From NCBI RefSeq assembly GCF_000224145.3, contig NC_020166.2:7650050-7714049 (forward strand): a stretch of DNA of 64,000 nucleotides, read 5' to 3'. Position numbers and translations under genes: made by a program. The notes beneath the pieces are model-generated. The model had not been told where the DNA came from, did not search any database, and saw nothing but the letters and a program-made list of their open reading frames with translations. The stretch is from Ciona intestinalis. Its lineage: Eukaryota; Chordata; Ascidiacea; Phlebobranchia; Cionidae. Positions within the stretch are counted from its first letter, which is position 1. Each line of letters opens with the position of its first letter. Of this stretch, positions 24,166 to 35,940 are shown piece after piece.

Positions 24166-24668
24166 ATAAATTAAATAACCTGAACTGTGTAAGGCAGGCT
24201 GAGAATCAACAGAGTTTATGAAGCATATCGCATCTAGTTATGAGTTGTTGGCAGTTAGCTTGTAGATATATATAACGCTCTGTAACGTAGATGTCTACAT
24301 TAATGTTGTTATTGAAAGTAATCGATATCCCACCGACTGTTTCATCAGTTTTCTGTCTCTATTGCATCGAATAACATATGCTGTTATTAATATCCTGCCG
24401 CATAAAGTGTTAATAACGAAATGTGTTGTAAAGCGGGAATTAAGTAAATGCACATAGTATAATTGGTAACTAATAGTGTAGCCTATGTCTATATTAAATC
24501 TCATAGAAAATAATTTTCGTATAAAATTTTGTAAATGGACTCTATTGAATTTGGTAAAGAACAGACCATGATTACCTGATATTTAGGCTACAGCCCACAG
24601 GTATATAGGTTTTTGTTTCGATTAATTTTATGATTGGCACACAGGACAATCTATGTTTATAATTTAAA

Positions 24669-27600
24669 ATGGATACTGAAAATTCAAAAACGATGTCAAA
24701 ATGGAGTTTGTCAGAGTTTTACAAGTTCGGAAAATTCCAAAAGCAAATTATGCTTTTGTTGTTTCTGGCTTCTGTTCCAAACGGAATCTCATCAATTATT
24801 CTAGTTTTTATCCATGACGTACCGACGCATCATTGCAAACCTGACCCTAACATATCACTTGCAGTAAGTAATGTGTGGCTTACCTATCTTTAAAAGTGTA
24901 ACATGGGTGACTTTTCGATTGCGTGATGGGTGATTTTTTAATTTACACAAATTTTACAATTACAGTAGGGTAAGGTTAGATGGAAAATGATTTCGCTTTT
25001 TTTTCGTCCAATTTGATAGTATAAACAAAGGACATTTACAGGTTGATATAACTGTAGCCCAGCTACCCAAAAACGGACTGCGAACAGGCTCGAGCGGAAA
25101 CATGATCGTGTATTTCCATGTCCTTTGTAACTATACATCGAGTTTAAGCAAAACATATTTTAACAGATGGTCGTCGGTGCTGGTACCGATTTGAATTCAT
25201 CATTGTTTAACATACCGACGGAGTTCGACGCCCAAGGAATTGAAGTACCAAGTAGCTGCTTAAAGTTGGTGGACGAATATTTTTTCCAACCGCAGATTTA
25301 ATAGGATTCCCTTTAGGTTTAAAGTCGATTCCAACTACACTGGGAATAACTCAAATATTTCCGGAGCACTGAGTGTCGTACAATGCGATCAAGGCTGGGT
25401 TTACAATATTAAAGAAAACCAAGCAACTACTGTTACAGAAGTATATACAGTAATTTGTGTATATTCCGACTTTTCAAATAGTTTGTTTATCTTTAGTGGG
25501 ATCTCGTATGTCAAAACGCATGGATAAGACCATTAATGACAACACTAAATCTTTTCGGGTATCTAATTGGTTCAATAACTTCAGGAGTAGTTTCCGACAG
25601 GTAAAATATATACCCTATGATGTGTATATCAGAGAATGTATAAGTGAAACAATCTATATCACTCATTTATTTTCGCATAACGGGGCAATGACATTCTGTG
25701 TAACATACGGGAGTCTGTTTTCCGCGCGTTGCAGTTCCCACGTATACAATTTTGCGCGATTGTTTTATGTTTTTGTTGTGTGTGATTTAAGGCGAGCGCT
25801 TGAACCAGTTTACATTGGTATGCAGTATAAAATCAAAAGATAAAATTTAATTTATTGTTTTTTGGTGTTTCAGGTTTGGAAGAAGACCTATTTTCCTCGT
25901 CACCACGTTTATTCAGTTTGTTTCGTTGTTCGTTGCTAGTTTTGCCCCAACCATTGAATCTTACGCAGTTATAATTTTTCTTGTTGGACTAACCGGTCTC
26001 ATCAATTACCAAACGGCCTGTGTCTTAGGTATAGTAGGGTGGGGAGAGATAGGACACCTAAATATTAATATCCAAACACTCTGATCGTGTTTTAAACAAT
26101 TAACAACGGTCTATGGGCGTCGAAGGAATATGGTTTTATAATCCTTTGAATGTTCTTTGTTTACTACCAAATGGGACCATAATATAGAATGAAAAGTGTC
26201 GCAAATTTCCCCATCCTTCTATATTTTGGAAGATTAAATCATTTTAAACTAACCGATCTGCGCCAGTACTTTAGCTCTGTTTTTTAGGAGCTGAACTAGT
26301 TGAGCCTAGCAAGCGAGCATTAATGGGCACGTTGATCAACGTTGCATTTACAATCGGTTACATGTTGTTACCAGGAATGGCTTATTTGTTACCAGATTGG
26401 CGTTGGCTTACGCGCGTATCTGGGCTAATGGGAGTTTTGTATGTACCGTATTATTGGTAAGCTTTAATAAATTACATTATATGAGTGTTTGTCGAATATA
26501 ATTCTAACACCTTTTTCACTAAAGGAGTTCTGTCAACAGTCTTCTTTTTTTAAATCATTGCTTGCGTGGCATGTCCGCAACTCATGATTTTAAATCTCAA
26601 CAACAAAAATACATTGTAATTTTGGATTTTAATGTGTGGGTGATAATTTAAACAACCCATTAGTGGCCACGGGGTTGGAGCAATTGCCTTTAAGTGTCTT
26701 GCCCAAGGATATATACGCCCACAATGGTATAGCGACGACCAGCCTTGAACCCAATACCTCTGGGTTGGGGGTACTCTAACCAACTGTGCTGCAGCGCCTA
26801 CACCTTATCTTATAGCTTTAGTTGTGTATTAAACAACTACCTTATAGAAACGTGTTATAAAATAAGTTCCGGATTTGTTCACCGTATACTTGGTAGAAAT
26901 TATCGTGTCATATGACGTAATAATAAGCAATTGTTTGACAGGTTGATTCCTGAATCTCCACGATGGTTGATCCAAACTGGCAGAGTGAACGAAGCGAAAG
27001 TAATTTTTAAAAAGATTGCAAAAGTTAACAAGACAAGTACTCCGGTGGTTGATGCTAAACAACTTCTGGTAAAAGTTTTTTTTGTGTAAGCGGTATATAA
27101 AACCCATTGCTCTAATCTAGGTATAGTGGGATGGGGGAAGATGGGACACCTTTTCACTCTGGTAATAAATAAAGAACACTCAAAAAATTATAAAACCGTG
27201 TCTTCGTCACTTCTATAGACCGTTGTTAATTCTTTAAAACACGATCAGGATGTTGGGATATTATGTGCTAAATGTGTCCCATCTTTCCCCACCCTACTAT
27301 GTATAAAACTCACTACAACAGTTGTAATTTCAAAGCTAAGAGGGTGTGGGTAAGCATATTTAGGTATTCTCTCCCATTAAAAACCACAATTGATTCTACA
27401 GTCGGGGTCGCAATATTACCATTTTGGATGGCAACCTTCAAGTTCATTTAAATTTTTCAGTAAAAAAATGTTTCTTATATTCAAAAGAATTTGAAAAAAG
27501 TTGATTTTGAAGATTCGGTCGCAGAAGTTCAACAATTGTCTTATCTTGATTTGTTTCGACTAAGAGATATCAGAACCCGAAGTCTTTGCCTTATCCTTTC

Positions 27601-29310
27601 CTGGTAAGAATGTTCTCTTTTGAATTTTGTTTAAAATATTCATATTTGGACAACTCGAGTAATACCGGATTTTAACAGGTTTTCGACCAGTCTTATGTAT
27701 TACATGATCAGTTTGAATACAACTTCATTGGGCGGTAACAAATATGTGAACTGCTTTATTTCCGCTGCTGTAGAGATCCCTGCACTCATCACCACGTATT
27801 TTACACTACAGAAGATAGGCCGCGTCTTGCCACTCTCGGTTTTTTTTATCATTGCTAGTCTCCTGTACGGCAGTATACCGCTATTGATGCAAGGTAGTAT
27901 TGAGAATGAAAAATAATGTGTAATAGGATGGAGGAAGGTGGGACACCTTTAGCACACAATTTACAGCGGTTTGTGGAAATTCCAAAAATAAATCTTTCAA
28001 TGATTTTAGTTTACTACCAAATGGGACGAGAAAATAGAATGAAAATGTGTCATTTTCCCCACCCTGTATTATATGTCGAACTGAAAATCAATTGAAATCA
28101 CAACACCCTCCTAAAATAAAGCTTTGGCGTGCGATTTACTTTATTCTCTTTCAGTTAATCAAACTGCTGTGTTAGTTGCCGCGATGATAAGCAAGTTTCT
28201 AGTAACCATTATCTTTCTGTTGATCTACATTTACACTTGTGAACTTTTCCCTACAATGATGCGCCACAAGAGTCTCGGTGCTGCTTCCACAATAGCCAGA
28301 CTTGGAGGAATGGTGATGCCTTATCTCTTCTATGCGGGTAAGCATTTAAAACAAATACAATCACGAACATATATAGTAGGGTGGGGAAGATGGGACACCT
28401 TTATCTCATAATATCCAAATATCCTGATCGTGTTTTAAACAATTAACAATGGTCTATAAGAGTCGTGAGGATATAGTTTTATAAATCGTGGAATGTTTCT
28501 TGTTTACTATTAAATGGAATGAGAAAATAGAGTCAAAAGGTGTCCCATCTTCCCCCACCCTACTGTATATGCCATCAATTTCTGGATATTTCTACCAGTG
28601 CACATAACTTAATTGACTGTTTTTTTTAGGTATAATATATATAACCCAAGTATCTTTGGGTACTAGCGATTATTGAAAGCGCAATTTGTTAGGTTACACC
28701 GTGGTGTTTTTGTGAATGACAGTTGGGGGGGAGATGGGACAACTGTTCGTTCTATTTTCTCGCCCCGTTTGGTAGTTAACAAAATTCATTCAAAGAATTA
28801 AAAAATGTTTCCTCACGACTCGTATAGAGCCGATCAGAATGTTTGGATATTATGTGGTAAAGGTGCTTCATTTTCCCCCACACTATTATATATATTATGT
28901 GTACAAAGTTTATCCCTTAGAATAGTTCTTGTTATCACAGGCGAGAAGGTTCACTTTAGCTTCCCCTACATCGTGATGTGTGTCATCGGTGTTTTAACTG
29001 GAGTATCCGCCATGTGTATGCCTGAAACTTTGAATGAACCAACACCAGATACAATGGAAGATGCACTAAAACTAAAAAGGTTTGTATTTGGCAGTTACAA
29101 TATAATATAGAGTACCGTTTGTACTTATACTTCTGTGCACATATAGCACTCGAAGAACGTAGGTCTAGTCGGGTTTCCTAGGGTTCAATATGAAGAAACA
29201 AAATATTTCAATTGCATAATCTTTACAGGAAATATTTTACATCATGTTGTGGAAAAACTGCTGATAATGAATTCGTTGAAGAAGAGGATTCAAATGAAGT
29301 TAGAATCTAA
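24669..29310 (+). CDS. SLC22-type organic ion transporter (frameshift in exon 2)
   Basis: Eleven exons join in phase: 24669-24863, 25167-25440, 25497-25600, 25874-26028, 26288-26456, 26942-27068, 27488-27603, 27679-27893, 28155-28337, 28941-29079, 29229-29310. The order matches the SLC22 branch of the major facilitator superfamily. It has a first membrane segment, a large Cys-containing outer loop (NYTGNNSNIS sites, CDQGWVYN, TEWDLVCQNAW), the GVVSDRFGRRP loop between helices 2 and 3, the PESPRWL signature, and six C-terminal helices ending in CMPETLNEPTPDTMEDA. Such proteins move organic cations, anions or carnitine across the plasma membrane; the substrate is not readable. In exon 2 the frame breaks: reading on from VDEYFFQPQI gives TAA at 25299. 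One base fewer in the T6 run at 25280-25285 restores the family reading into FNRIPFRFKVDSN. This is either a sequence error or a recent inactivation. An AATAAA lies at 29462-29467. Confidence 0.88.
24965..25060. mobile_element. MITE half in transporter intron 1
   Basis: ACAGTAGGGTAAGGTTAGATGG followed by TTTCGTCCAATTTGATAGT resembles the left half of the TAGGGTGG MITE. The same decayed half occurs in copy 1 near 23160-23240, so it predates the tandem duplication. Confidence 0.6.
26030..26224. mobile_element. MITE, TAGGGTGG family, at a splice donor
   Basis: Begins TATAGTAGGGTGGGG and ends TTTCCCCATCCTTCTATA. It starts immediately after the G of the intron 4 donor (TTAG|GTATAG), so the MITE end supplies most of the donor consensus. 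Non-coding, about 195 bp. Confidence 0.85.
26625..26800 (-). mobile_element. tRNA-derived SINE (family A), near-complete 5' part
   Basis: The minus strand carries a tRNA-like start region with GGGTTCAAGGC as B box. The body phrases ATTGTGGGCGTATATATCC and CAAGACACTTAAAGGCAATTG follow. It lies in intron 5 of the transporter. Confidence 0.8.
27122..27302. mobile_element. MITE, TAGGGTGG family
   Basis: Begins TATAGTGGGATGGGGGAAGATGGG and ends TTTCCCCACCCTACTAT, in transporter intron 6. The internal AAAACACGATCAGGATG phrase is conserved. Confidence 0.87.
27918..28074. mobile_element. MITE, TAGGGTGG family, internally shortened
   Basis: Begins GTAATAGGATGGAGG and ends TTCCCCACCCTGTATTATA, in transporter intron 8, with the middle partly deleted. 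Orientation is opposite to the 27122 copy. Confidence 0.8.
28372..28568. mobile_element. MITE, TAGGGTGG family
   Basis: Clean copy TATAGTAGGGTGGGGAAGATGGG ... CTTCCCCCACCCTACTGTATA in transporter intron 9. Confidence 0.9.
28718..28893. mobile_element. MITE, TAGGGTGG family, decayed
   Basis: ACAGTTGGGGGGGAGATGGGAC at the left and TTTTCCCCCACACTATTATATA at the right. It is the second element in transporter intron 9, only about 150 bp from the previous copy. Confidence 0.75.
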
Positions 29311-30245
29311 TATTCAATTCCCATCGACGTAGAAACTTCGTATTACCCAGAAAAACATAACGTTGTAATGCTTTTGAATACTTATCTGATGGATACGATA
29401 ACATTCCTCCGGTTCGTCGCATGAAAACAAGTATCAGAATGAAAAAATATCATTAGATTATAATAAACAGATTTTATACCGTGTTAAGTGCTGCTATTTT
29501 TATTTATGCTGCAAATGAGCTGTGTAATAAACTGTTCAGCATCGGATCTATATGGCCTACGTGTTACGTGCTCAACAAGACCAACCGTTTAACAAAACAG
29601 GATCTATGATATCAGAGCCATAGAAATACCGAGTAGTCCAACCCATTGTTACGTAAATCACAAATTGAACGGCAATTTGGGTCCAAAATAACACAGTAGG
29701 TATAGGGAAAATGTATGTTTTTCGGTAAATTACAGAAAAACTTGGGCCTAAAAACAAATTTAAAGGTTGAAAAATGTAAAAAACATGTGTTATTTGTTTT
29801 CTGTGTCAAAAAAAGTCAAAAATTAGAATTAGAAGCGGTTGATTTGCGACATTTTAGTCATTTAAAGCGGTTAAATTTATACATTTTTTCTAAAAAATGT
29901 TTGGTAAGGTAAATAGAAGCTGTTTTACACCTTCCTCTTGTTACTCATTAAATATACTATTTCTATGAATATAGAGTTTTGTTGCTATGGCGATATAATG
30001 GAAAAGATAAGCCAAATTGAAACATTGATTTACTTATTATTATTTGGATTTGCTATATCTGGTAAAAAGTTGTTATTTTTTTTTGTTTTGTATAAGTTTA
30101 TTGCTTATGTTACACTTACGTACAATTAAAAATATGTTGTTTACACAATGACTTGGATTGAAAAGGTCGGAATTAATAGGGTGTTATTTCATTTTCCAGA
30201 GATTTGTGTGTTTGTGCTTTCTTGTTCAATAAAATTCTTCACAAA
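29311..30245. other. Intergenic between transporter and TCTE1
   Basis: Holds the transporter 3' untranslated region (AATAAA at 29462-29467) and the upstream region of TCTE1. A pyrimidine-rich ATTTCATTTTCCAG ends at 30199, just before the TCTE1 leader. It could be a spliced-leader trans-splice acceptor or an ordinary 5' intron end. No other gene is seen. Confidence 0.5.
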
Positions 30246-31616
30246 ATGGTTGTTTCTGATTTGAGATTTAATGTGGTTAAGCCGTCAGCCGGAGCCACGG
30301 GTACTGGATCCAACTTAGATCCTAAGAAAATGAGGAGAATAATTGCAGAAGACCCAGACTGGTCTCTTAACATTGTCCCACTTTTAAAGGATCTCGCTCT
30401 GAACCACATAATCAACAACTTTTCAAACAACCCAATTCTAAAAGGTCTTCATCCAAAAGACAAGATAAAGGTACTGGATAGAATCGACACGAAAATCCCG
30501 TTGACGGTAACATCCCACCTAGTAGAGGATGAGGGTTACTGGAAGAGATGCTGCAAAGCTAAATGGGCAGTCTGTGATGTCTCTATTTACGATGGGAGCT
30601 GGAAACAAATGTTTTTTGAGCGTCATCTTGAGGAGTTGATTGAAAACTTTGTTCCCGGGAAGACAGAAGATGAGGTTGTGGATGCTGCCATCCCTTTGTG
30701 CTCCAAGTATGTAAAGCAGCTCAACATCCGACAGCTCTTGCCTCCTGTATCAGATTCGCCAAAGTCGGATGAAAACATCAGTGATCTTGGGAGTGATGCA
30801 GGATCAGAAGCCCCATCCATGGATCACTTTGAGTTTGGTACACTATTGGAGAAACTGCCTCACTTGGAAAAGTTTAAGGTTTCATACGGGGTTCGAGATT
30901 GTGGGATGAACTTTGAATGGAGTTTGTTTCACTTCACGCAGCGGGATTGCCTCCTCCTTGCAAAGAGCATTAAGTCCTGCAAACACCTGAAGAAGCTGTG
31001 CATTTATAAAAGTAAAGTGGATGATGAAAAAGTCAGAGTCCTCATCAGTCATTTGCTTGATCATCCCAACCTCACTGAGATCGACTTCTCCCATAACTGC
31101 ATCGGAGACAGAGGAGCAAGAGCTATTGGAAAGTTGATTAACAACCGATGCCCAAAGCTTCGAAAAGTGGATGTTTACGACAACATCATTCGTTCGGAAG
31201 GAGCAAAAGCGATCGCGTTTGCACTGACGAAGAACTCGACTCTTCAGTCTCTTAATCTTCGACTAAATCGACTTGGTGATGAAGGAGGTCAAGTTTTATG
31301 CAAAGCCCTGCTTAAAAACAACACACTGAAGGAGTTGAATGTGGCTTCTAACGAACTCACGGAACCTACAGCTGCCATTCTCTCACAAGTCCTCCAATCC
31401 AACACATCTCTCACATCCATGAATCTCTCCGGGAATCGCATTGGAGTTGACGGAGGAAAGCAACTTCAAGAAGGAATGGAATCAAATAAAACCATTGTGG
31501 AGTTAGACCTGAGACTCACAGAAGCAGGCCAGGAGAGTGAGTACTGTATTAATCTTGTCTTGAAAACAAACCAAGACAATGCAAGAGAAGCAGAAGAAGC
31601 TCAGAGTAAAAAATAA
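30246..31616 (+). CDS. TCTE1: TCTE1 / DRC5, nexin-dynein regulatory complex LRR subunit
   Basis: Single exon of 456 codons starting MVVSDLRFNV. An upstream in-frame ATG at 30204 exists, but the 30246 start has the better context (ACAAAATGG) and lacks the hydrophobic non-conserved leader. The N-terminal half (DPDWSLNIVPLLKDLALNHI, then LEDEGYWKRCCKAKW-like sequence) matches the TCTE1 family. The C-terminal half, from about residue 240, is a ribonuclease-inhibitor-type leucine-rich repeat array (LTEIDFSHNCIGDRGARAI, LQSLNLRLNRLGDEGG, LTSMNLSGNRIGVDGG). TCTE1 is a subunit of the nexin-dynein regulatory complex that links doublet microtubules and tunes motility in sperm and motile cilia. Lack of introns contrasts with its neighbours. 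The next gene begins 170 bp downstream on the same strand. Confidence 0.92.
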   Translation: MVVSDLRFNVVKPSAGATGTGSNLDPKKMRRIIAEDPDWSLNIVPLLKDLALNHIINNFSNNPILKGLHPKDKIKVLDRIDTKIPLTVTSHLVEDEGYWKRCCKAKWAVCDVSIYDGSWKQMFFERHLEELIENFVPGKTEDEVVDAAIPLCSKYVKQLNIRQLLPPVSDSPKSDENISDLGSDAGSEAPSMDHFEFGTLLEKLPHLEKFKVSYGVRDCGMNFEWSLFHFTQRDCLLLAKSIKSCKHLKKLCIYKSKVDDEKVRVLISHLLDHPNLTEIDFSHNCIGDRGARAIGKLINNRCPKLRKVDVYDNIIRSEGAKAIAFALTKNSTLQSLNLRLNRLGDEGGQVLCKALLKNNTLKELNVASNELTEPTAAILSQVLQSNTSLTSMNLSGNRIGVDGGKQLQEGMESNKTIVELDLRLTEAGQESEYCINLVLKTNQDNAREAEEAQSKK

Positions 31617-31730
31617 AAGAGATCTAAATTGATTGTGTTTTTCACATTTTTATTCTTTGTAAATTTGTATGTGCTGTACTTTAAATTTGCGTATTATGTG
31701 TCATAAAATACATGATTCTGGTAATGCTTT

Positions 31731-31786
31731 AATAAACAATACTTTTTCCAAAGTGTTAACTTAAGGTAGGTCTGTTTTAAACTAAA
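31731..31786 (+). promoter_or_regulatory. polyA signal and possible trans-splice acceptor between TCTE1 and CCDC166-like
   Basis: AATAAA at 31731-31736 would end TCTE1. It is followed by CTTTTTCCAAAG, a pyrimidine-rich AG that could accept a spliced leader for the next gene, whose ATG is at 31787. Tunicates use spliced-leader trans-splicing and have operons; that this pair is one is inference. Confidence 0.4.
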
Positions 31787-34700
31787 ATGCCACCAAAAAA
31801 GAAAGGCAAAGGTAAAGGAAAGAAGGCTGCGGAAGAGAAACCTGAAACATCTCAACCAACAGATGAAGGTTTGGGTCCATCGGACCGTGAAGTTTTACTT
31901 CAAAAAGAGTTGAGTTTCAACTTTATTATTTGATTTTAGGGTTTGTGCACATTATAGGTGTTGTAGTAAATGGTTCTGTATCAGGCTTTCTGAAAAAGAA
32001 CCTTACTCATATAGAATACAATGGCTAAGTACTGTATTTGTAACAATTTTGACAATTTATCGGTATTGGGAAAACTCTTAATACCAAATTAGTGTTCACA
32101 TAATTATCTTATAAAAAATGATCACAATAACATCAGTGACTCATGATTCAAAGTCCTGATTCTATTTTCTAATAACTCGTTGTATAGCACTGTGGGGTAA
32201 AATACTAAAATTCATACTGTTGGCACATAACATCCCATATCATGTTTTAACAATTAACAACACTATTTTAGAGTCTTGAGGATATGACTCTGTAAATATT
32301 CTTTATTTACCACCAAATGGAACGGTAAAAGAAAAAAGAAAAACACGGATCCTTACCCCAATCTACTATATTCAATTTGATTTGGTTTCACCCATCAAAA
32401 TAACCAAACCATTTATTGTTAAATATAGATGTGATGGATTGACTTCTGATCTTAGTCGATTAAAGCAAGAGGTTGATGAACTGTAAGTACATGGTAATCA
32501 TTACTTTACAATTTACCATGGTTGGTTTGTACATTTGCTCCAGACTGTTTGGAATTTATGTATAAAATCAGGTCGTAATTTAAAAAAGTAAGAAAGCAAC
32601 AAAAATGCCAACAAATATGACTGTACCAATAATGATGAAGTTAAAATGCTGAATACCTATTTTCTGTGTTAATATTTTCTTTTTTGCTGGCAGGAGAAAA
32701 GAAAATGAATTTCTACAAGAAGAAGCTCAACAAACAAGGATAGAAAGTGTAAGATTTAAATTAAATTGCATAAAAAATTTTGGGGATTAGATAACTTAAC
32801 AAAATTAAAACTAAAATTGTTTAAAAAACTTACACCAAACATATCATGCTTATAGATTGGTTAAATAACAGATCACAATATATTTAATAAAACAAGCTAT
32901 TTAAATACCATGACCCAAGCTTTGGTTGATGTGTAATTCCATATACTTCCATTTTGCAGCATGAGTACATGTCATATATGGCCAAGAAAACTCACAAGCG
33001 TCAAACTACAATAATATCACTCAGCGATCAAAACGAAAGAGAACTCGACAAAATAAACCGACAGAAAGAATTAATGCTGGCTGATTATGAAGAGAAAAAA
33101 ACTGGTAAGATTGTTAAGTGAGTTTGGAAACCATGGCTACAGGACTTGATTTGTAACCATAGGAATTCAGGTTCAAGGCTAAAAGCTGCTACCTTTATGC
33201 GCACGTGTGCTGTTGATCAAGTCGCCTAAGTGAACGTAACTTGCCTTATCCTCACGAGGCCCGGAAACACATATGCCCACAATGGTAGCAGCGACGAGGC
33301 CTTGAGTCCATTACCTCTGGGTTAGAATCAGGCGTGTTAACCACTTTGCCACAGCGTGGACGTTATTACTTGATTCAAGAAGTCTAAATTATCAGCCAAA
33401 CAAAATAGAAAAAAATATTTTCTGCAAAGTTACATACAGGGACATGAAATAAATGAAATTAGACACTATGTTGTAACCACTGGATATTTCATAATCAAGA
33501 GTATAAATAAATGGCAATTAAAGATAATAGGTAAATCTGTTATGAAACTAAAACTTTATTTTCAGCACTTAAAACTTCATTACTTGAGAAAGAAAACTTG
33601 CTGGCAAAAGCAAATAAAGAGTTTCAAGATCTTGCTGAGTACAGAGTAAGTAACAATTCACTTTCTGACAATAGCTTCAATCCAGTGGTCCCTTATGGGT
33701 TAAAGCTACATACAGGGTCATTTGTAAGCAAGTATGGGGTGTGTGGAAGAGAACACCTGTGTTATATGACTGTCTTTTTCTGGCCACGCGAGGACAAATT
33801 AAGTTCTCTTCACTCATTCACATTTAAAGTATTACTGGCTCTACACTATTTACATTCTGATATTAGGAGCTAAGGGAAGAACAATTAAAGAAAATAAAAC
33901 AACTTGAACGTGAAGTTTTACGGATGCGTGGAAAACACTCGGATACAATTCAACAACTGAAGTCACAATTTCTTCAAGAAAAAGCTGAATACACGGACGA
34001 ATCAGAGGAAAAAATACAGGAGCTTGCAAAGGAAGCTAATAAAGTAATAAGAGATATTAATATGTTTTGTCAGTTGTGGCTGATCCTTTGTTTGATAAAA
34101 AGTGAAATATTTTTCGGGAATTTATTATTGTTCATTTTTTAAAGCATTTTATGTTTATATATTAAAATATGAATATATTTGTGTAAATGTAGCCCCATAG
34201 TGTGTATTACAAAAATATTTTTTTACTTTATCATATACATATATAATATGAAGCTTATATATATTATTAATATTTACTTACCTGTGTACCTTGGAACATA
34301 CAGAAAGCTGTTCTTTGTCTCGCTGAACACGCAGACAGTATCAAGCAAGAAAACCGAACGTTGAGAGCAGAATTGCTTGAACTTATTAAAAAAAGTAGAA
34401 TATTGAACCAACATAAGTAGGTTGAAATTTATTTTAACTACACTAAGGAATATGATATTTTAGGTAAAATGGATAATTGTAACATTTTATCCTGCTATGG
34501 CGGAGTAACATTTCTTCTATTTAAAGATAATCACTCTGACCACTGTACCATGGCAGTCAATCGTGTATTGCAACCACGCTTATTTTTTCCAATTAAATGT
34601 AAATATGTTTTTAACTGTAAGCGTTTTTTTTTAATTGTTGTTTGTCGTTACGCCCAGTCTTTTCTTTAAAATATTTCTAAATCTTTGCTATCGTAATCGA

Positions 34701-34907
34701 AAACAAATTATTATTGGTCTAATTTTTTACATATGCCACACTCACCTTTATATTTCTATGTTCAACCACAGAAAAAAACTGGAAGATCAGAAACATGAAT
34801 TACTTCGAGAAAAACAATACAGTGAAGACATCAGGCGATTACGAGGTGTGCGGCAGACGAAAGTGATGAAGCAGTTAGAAGATGCTGTAAATAGAGAGTT
34901 TTCTTGA
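31787..34907 (+). CDS. CCDC166: CCDC166-like coiled-coil protein (DUF4515 family)
   Basis: Eight exons join in phase: 31787 to about 31916, 32430-32482, 32695-32748, 32961-33103, 33567-33644, 33868-34042, about 34309-34417, 34771-34907. The protein starts with a Lys-rich stretch (MPPKKKGKGKGKK) and continues as a long helical coiled coil. Landmarks are LSDQNERELDKINRQ, IKQLEREVLRMRGKHSDTI, FLQEKAEYTDESEEKIQELA and AEHADSIKQENRTLRAELLEL, in the order seen in CCDC166. The DUF4515 group also includes basal-body protein BBOF1, so a ciliary role is plausible but unproven. It ends in REFS and TGA, with AATAAA at 34964-34969. The decayed SINE and MITE pieces in the introns do not disturb splice sites. 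The choice of CCDC166 over related DUF4515 members is moderately sure. Confidence 0.78.
32175..32372. mobile_element. MITE, TAGGGTGG family, decayed
   Basis: Recognisable by GTTTTAACAATTAACAACACT, ACCACCAAATGGAACG and the end CCTTACCCCAATCTACTATA. Lies in intron 1 of the CCDC166-like gene. Confidence 0.6.
33215..33357 (-). mobile_element. SINE family A, internally deleted
   Basis: The plus strand shows AACTTGCCTTATCCTCACGAGGCCCGGAAA joined directly to ACACATATGCCCACAATGGTAGCAGCG and the tRNA-like end (CCACTTTGCCACAGCG). The middle of the element is missing. A related reverse-orientation piece is at 33690-33830. Confidence 0.7.
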
Positions 34908-35940
34908 AGTTTGTTCTGCCGTGTGCAAATACCTTTTACATTTTTCTTGTATGTTGTGATTTTAATAAATGTTAAATCGAAATCGGAGTGTATGAATGGT
35001 AACATTGCAAACGGTGCTCACTAATAGTTTTGCGAACTGGCAGTTTGCTAAACATTAACAAGAAAGGTTAACACTAAAATAGCCAGTAACAGATCAGTAA
35101 AATACCAAACACCAAGTATGTACAAGTTGTGTTGATATTCTATATCTGGAAAAGAATAAAACCAGATTATGATAAAAGTTATTAAACACAAAACTTTAAT
35201 AAGTTTCAACTTTCTATGCTTAACATGCAGTAGGGTAAATGTGCATTATAAATCACCTTTTTGATGTTGTGACCTTTTGATACAAAACTCTATCAGAGAG
35301 AATTTGCCGATCTCCAATTGTGGTTACCGCTTCATTCATAAAAGTTTAGTCCTTTTAATTATAACGCCTTTCAATGCCGCCAGTAACTAACACTCAATTG
35401 AAACACAGAGCATGTTTATATTGGGCAGCAACATACACATAAGCATTCCACAAAAAAAAACAAATTGGACAGTGAAGAACTTACTGCGACTTAAATTTCA
35501 CCAAAAAAAGTTTTTTTTTAGCTTTAGAAAACTAAAAACCATTGGCTTCAATTTTATTAGGAAGAAAATAAAGCAATTTCATTGTTTTCAAGTTTCACTG
35601 GCAGAACCATAAACTTTATAACGTGGTCACCATAGATTGCTTACAATAGCTTTCTATGATCATCAAAAAAATAATAAAACAAATCGGACAAAAATAATAC
35701 AATTCATTATTGGCAAAAAAATAACCGCGAGAAAATATTTCAGGCTTGAAAAATAGACTGGTCACTACACTATATTTGGAATGAGGTAAAACAATTGCAA
35801 CACATAAAAATGGATATGAAACTTTTCTTATAACTTTAGCAAGTCAGTGCTTCGTACATAACATTTCTACGTATTGAAATTCTGCAAAGCAGCATAAACA
35901 TCATGTAGCCAAAAATCCTGTCACTTGATGGCAATAGAGA
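34908..35940. other. Convergent 3' region between CCDC166-like and BAZ2-like genes
   Basis: Contains AATAAA for the plus-strand gene (34964-34969) and a minus-strand AATAAA (plus TTTATT at 35553-35558) that could serve the BAZ2-like gene. No open frame with family resemblance is seen. Confidence 0.5.
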
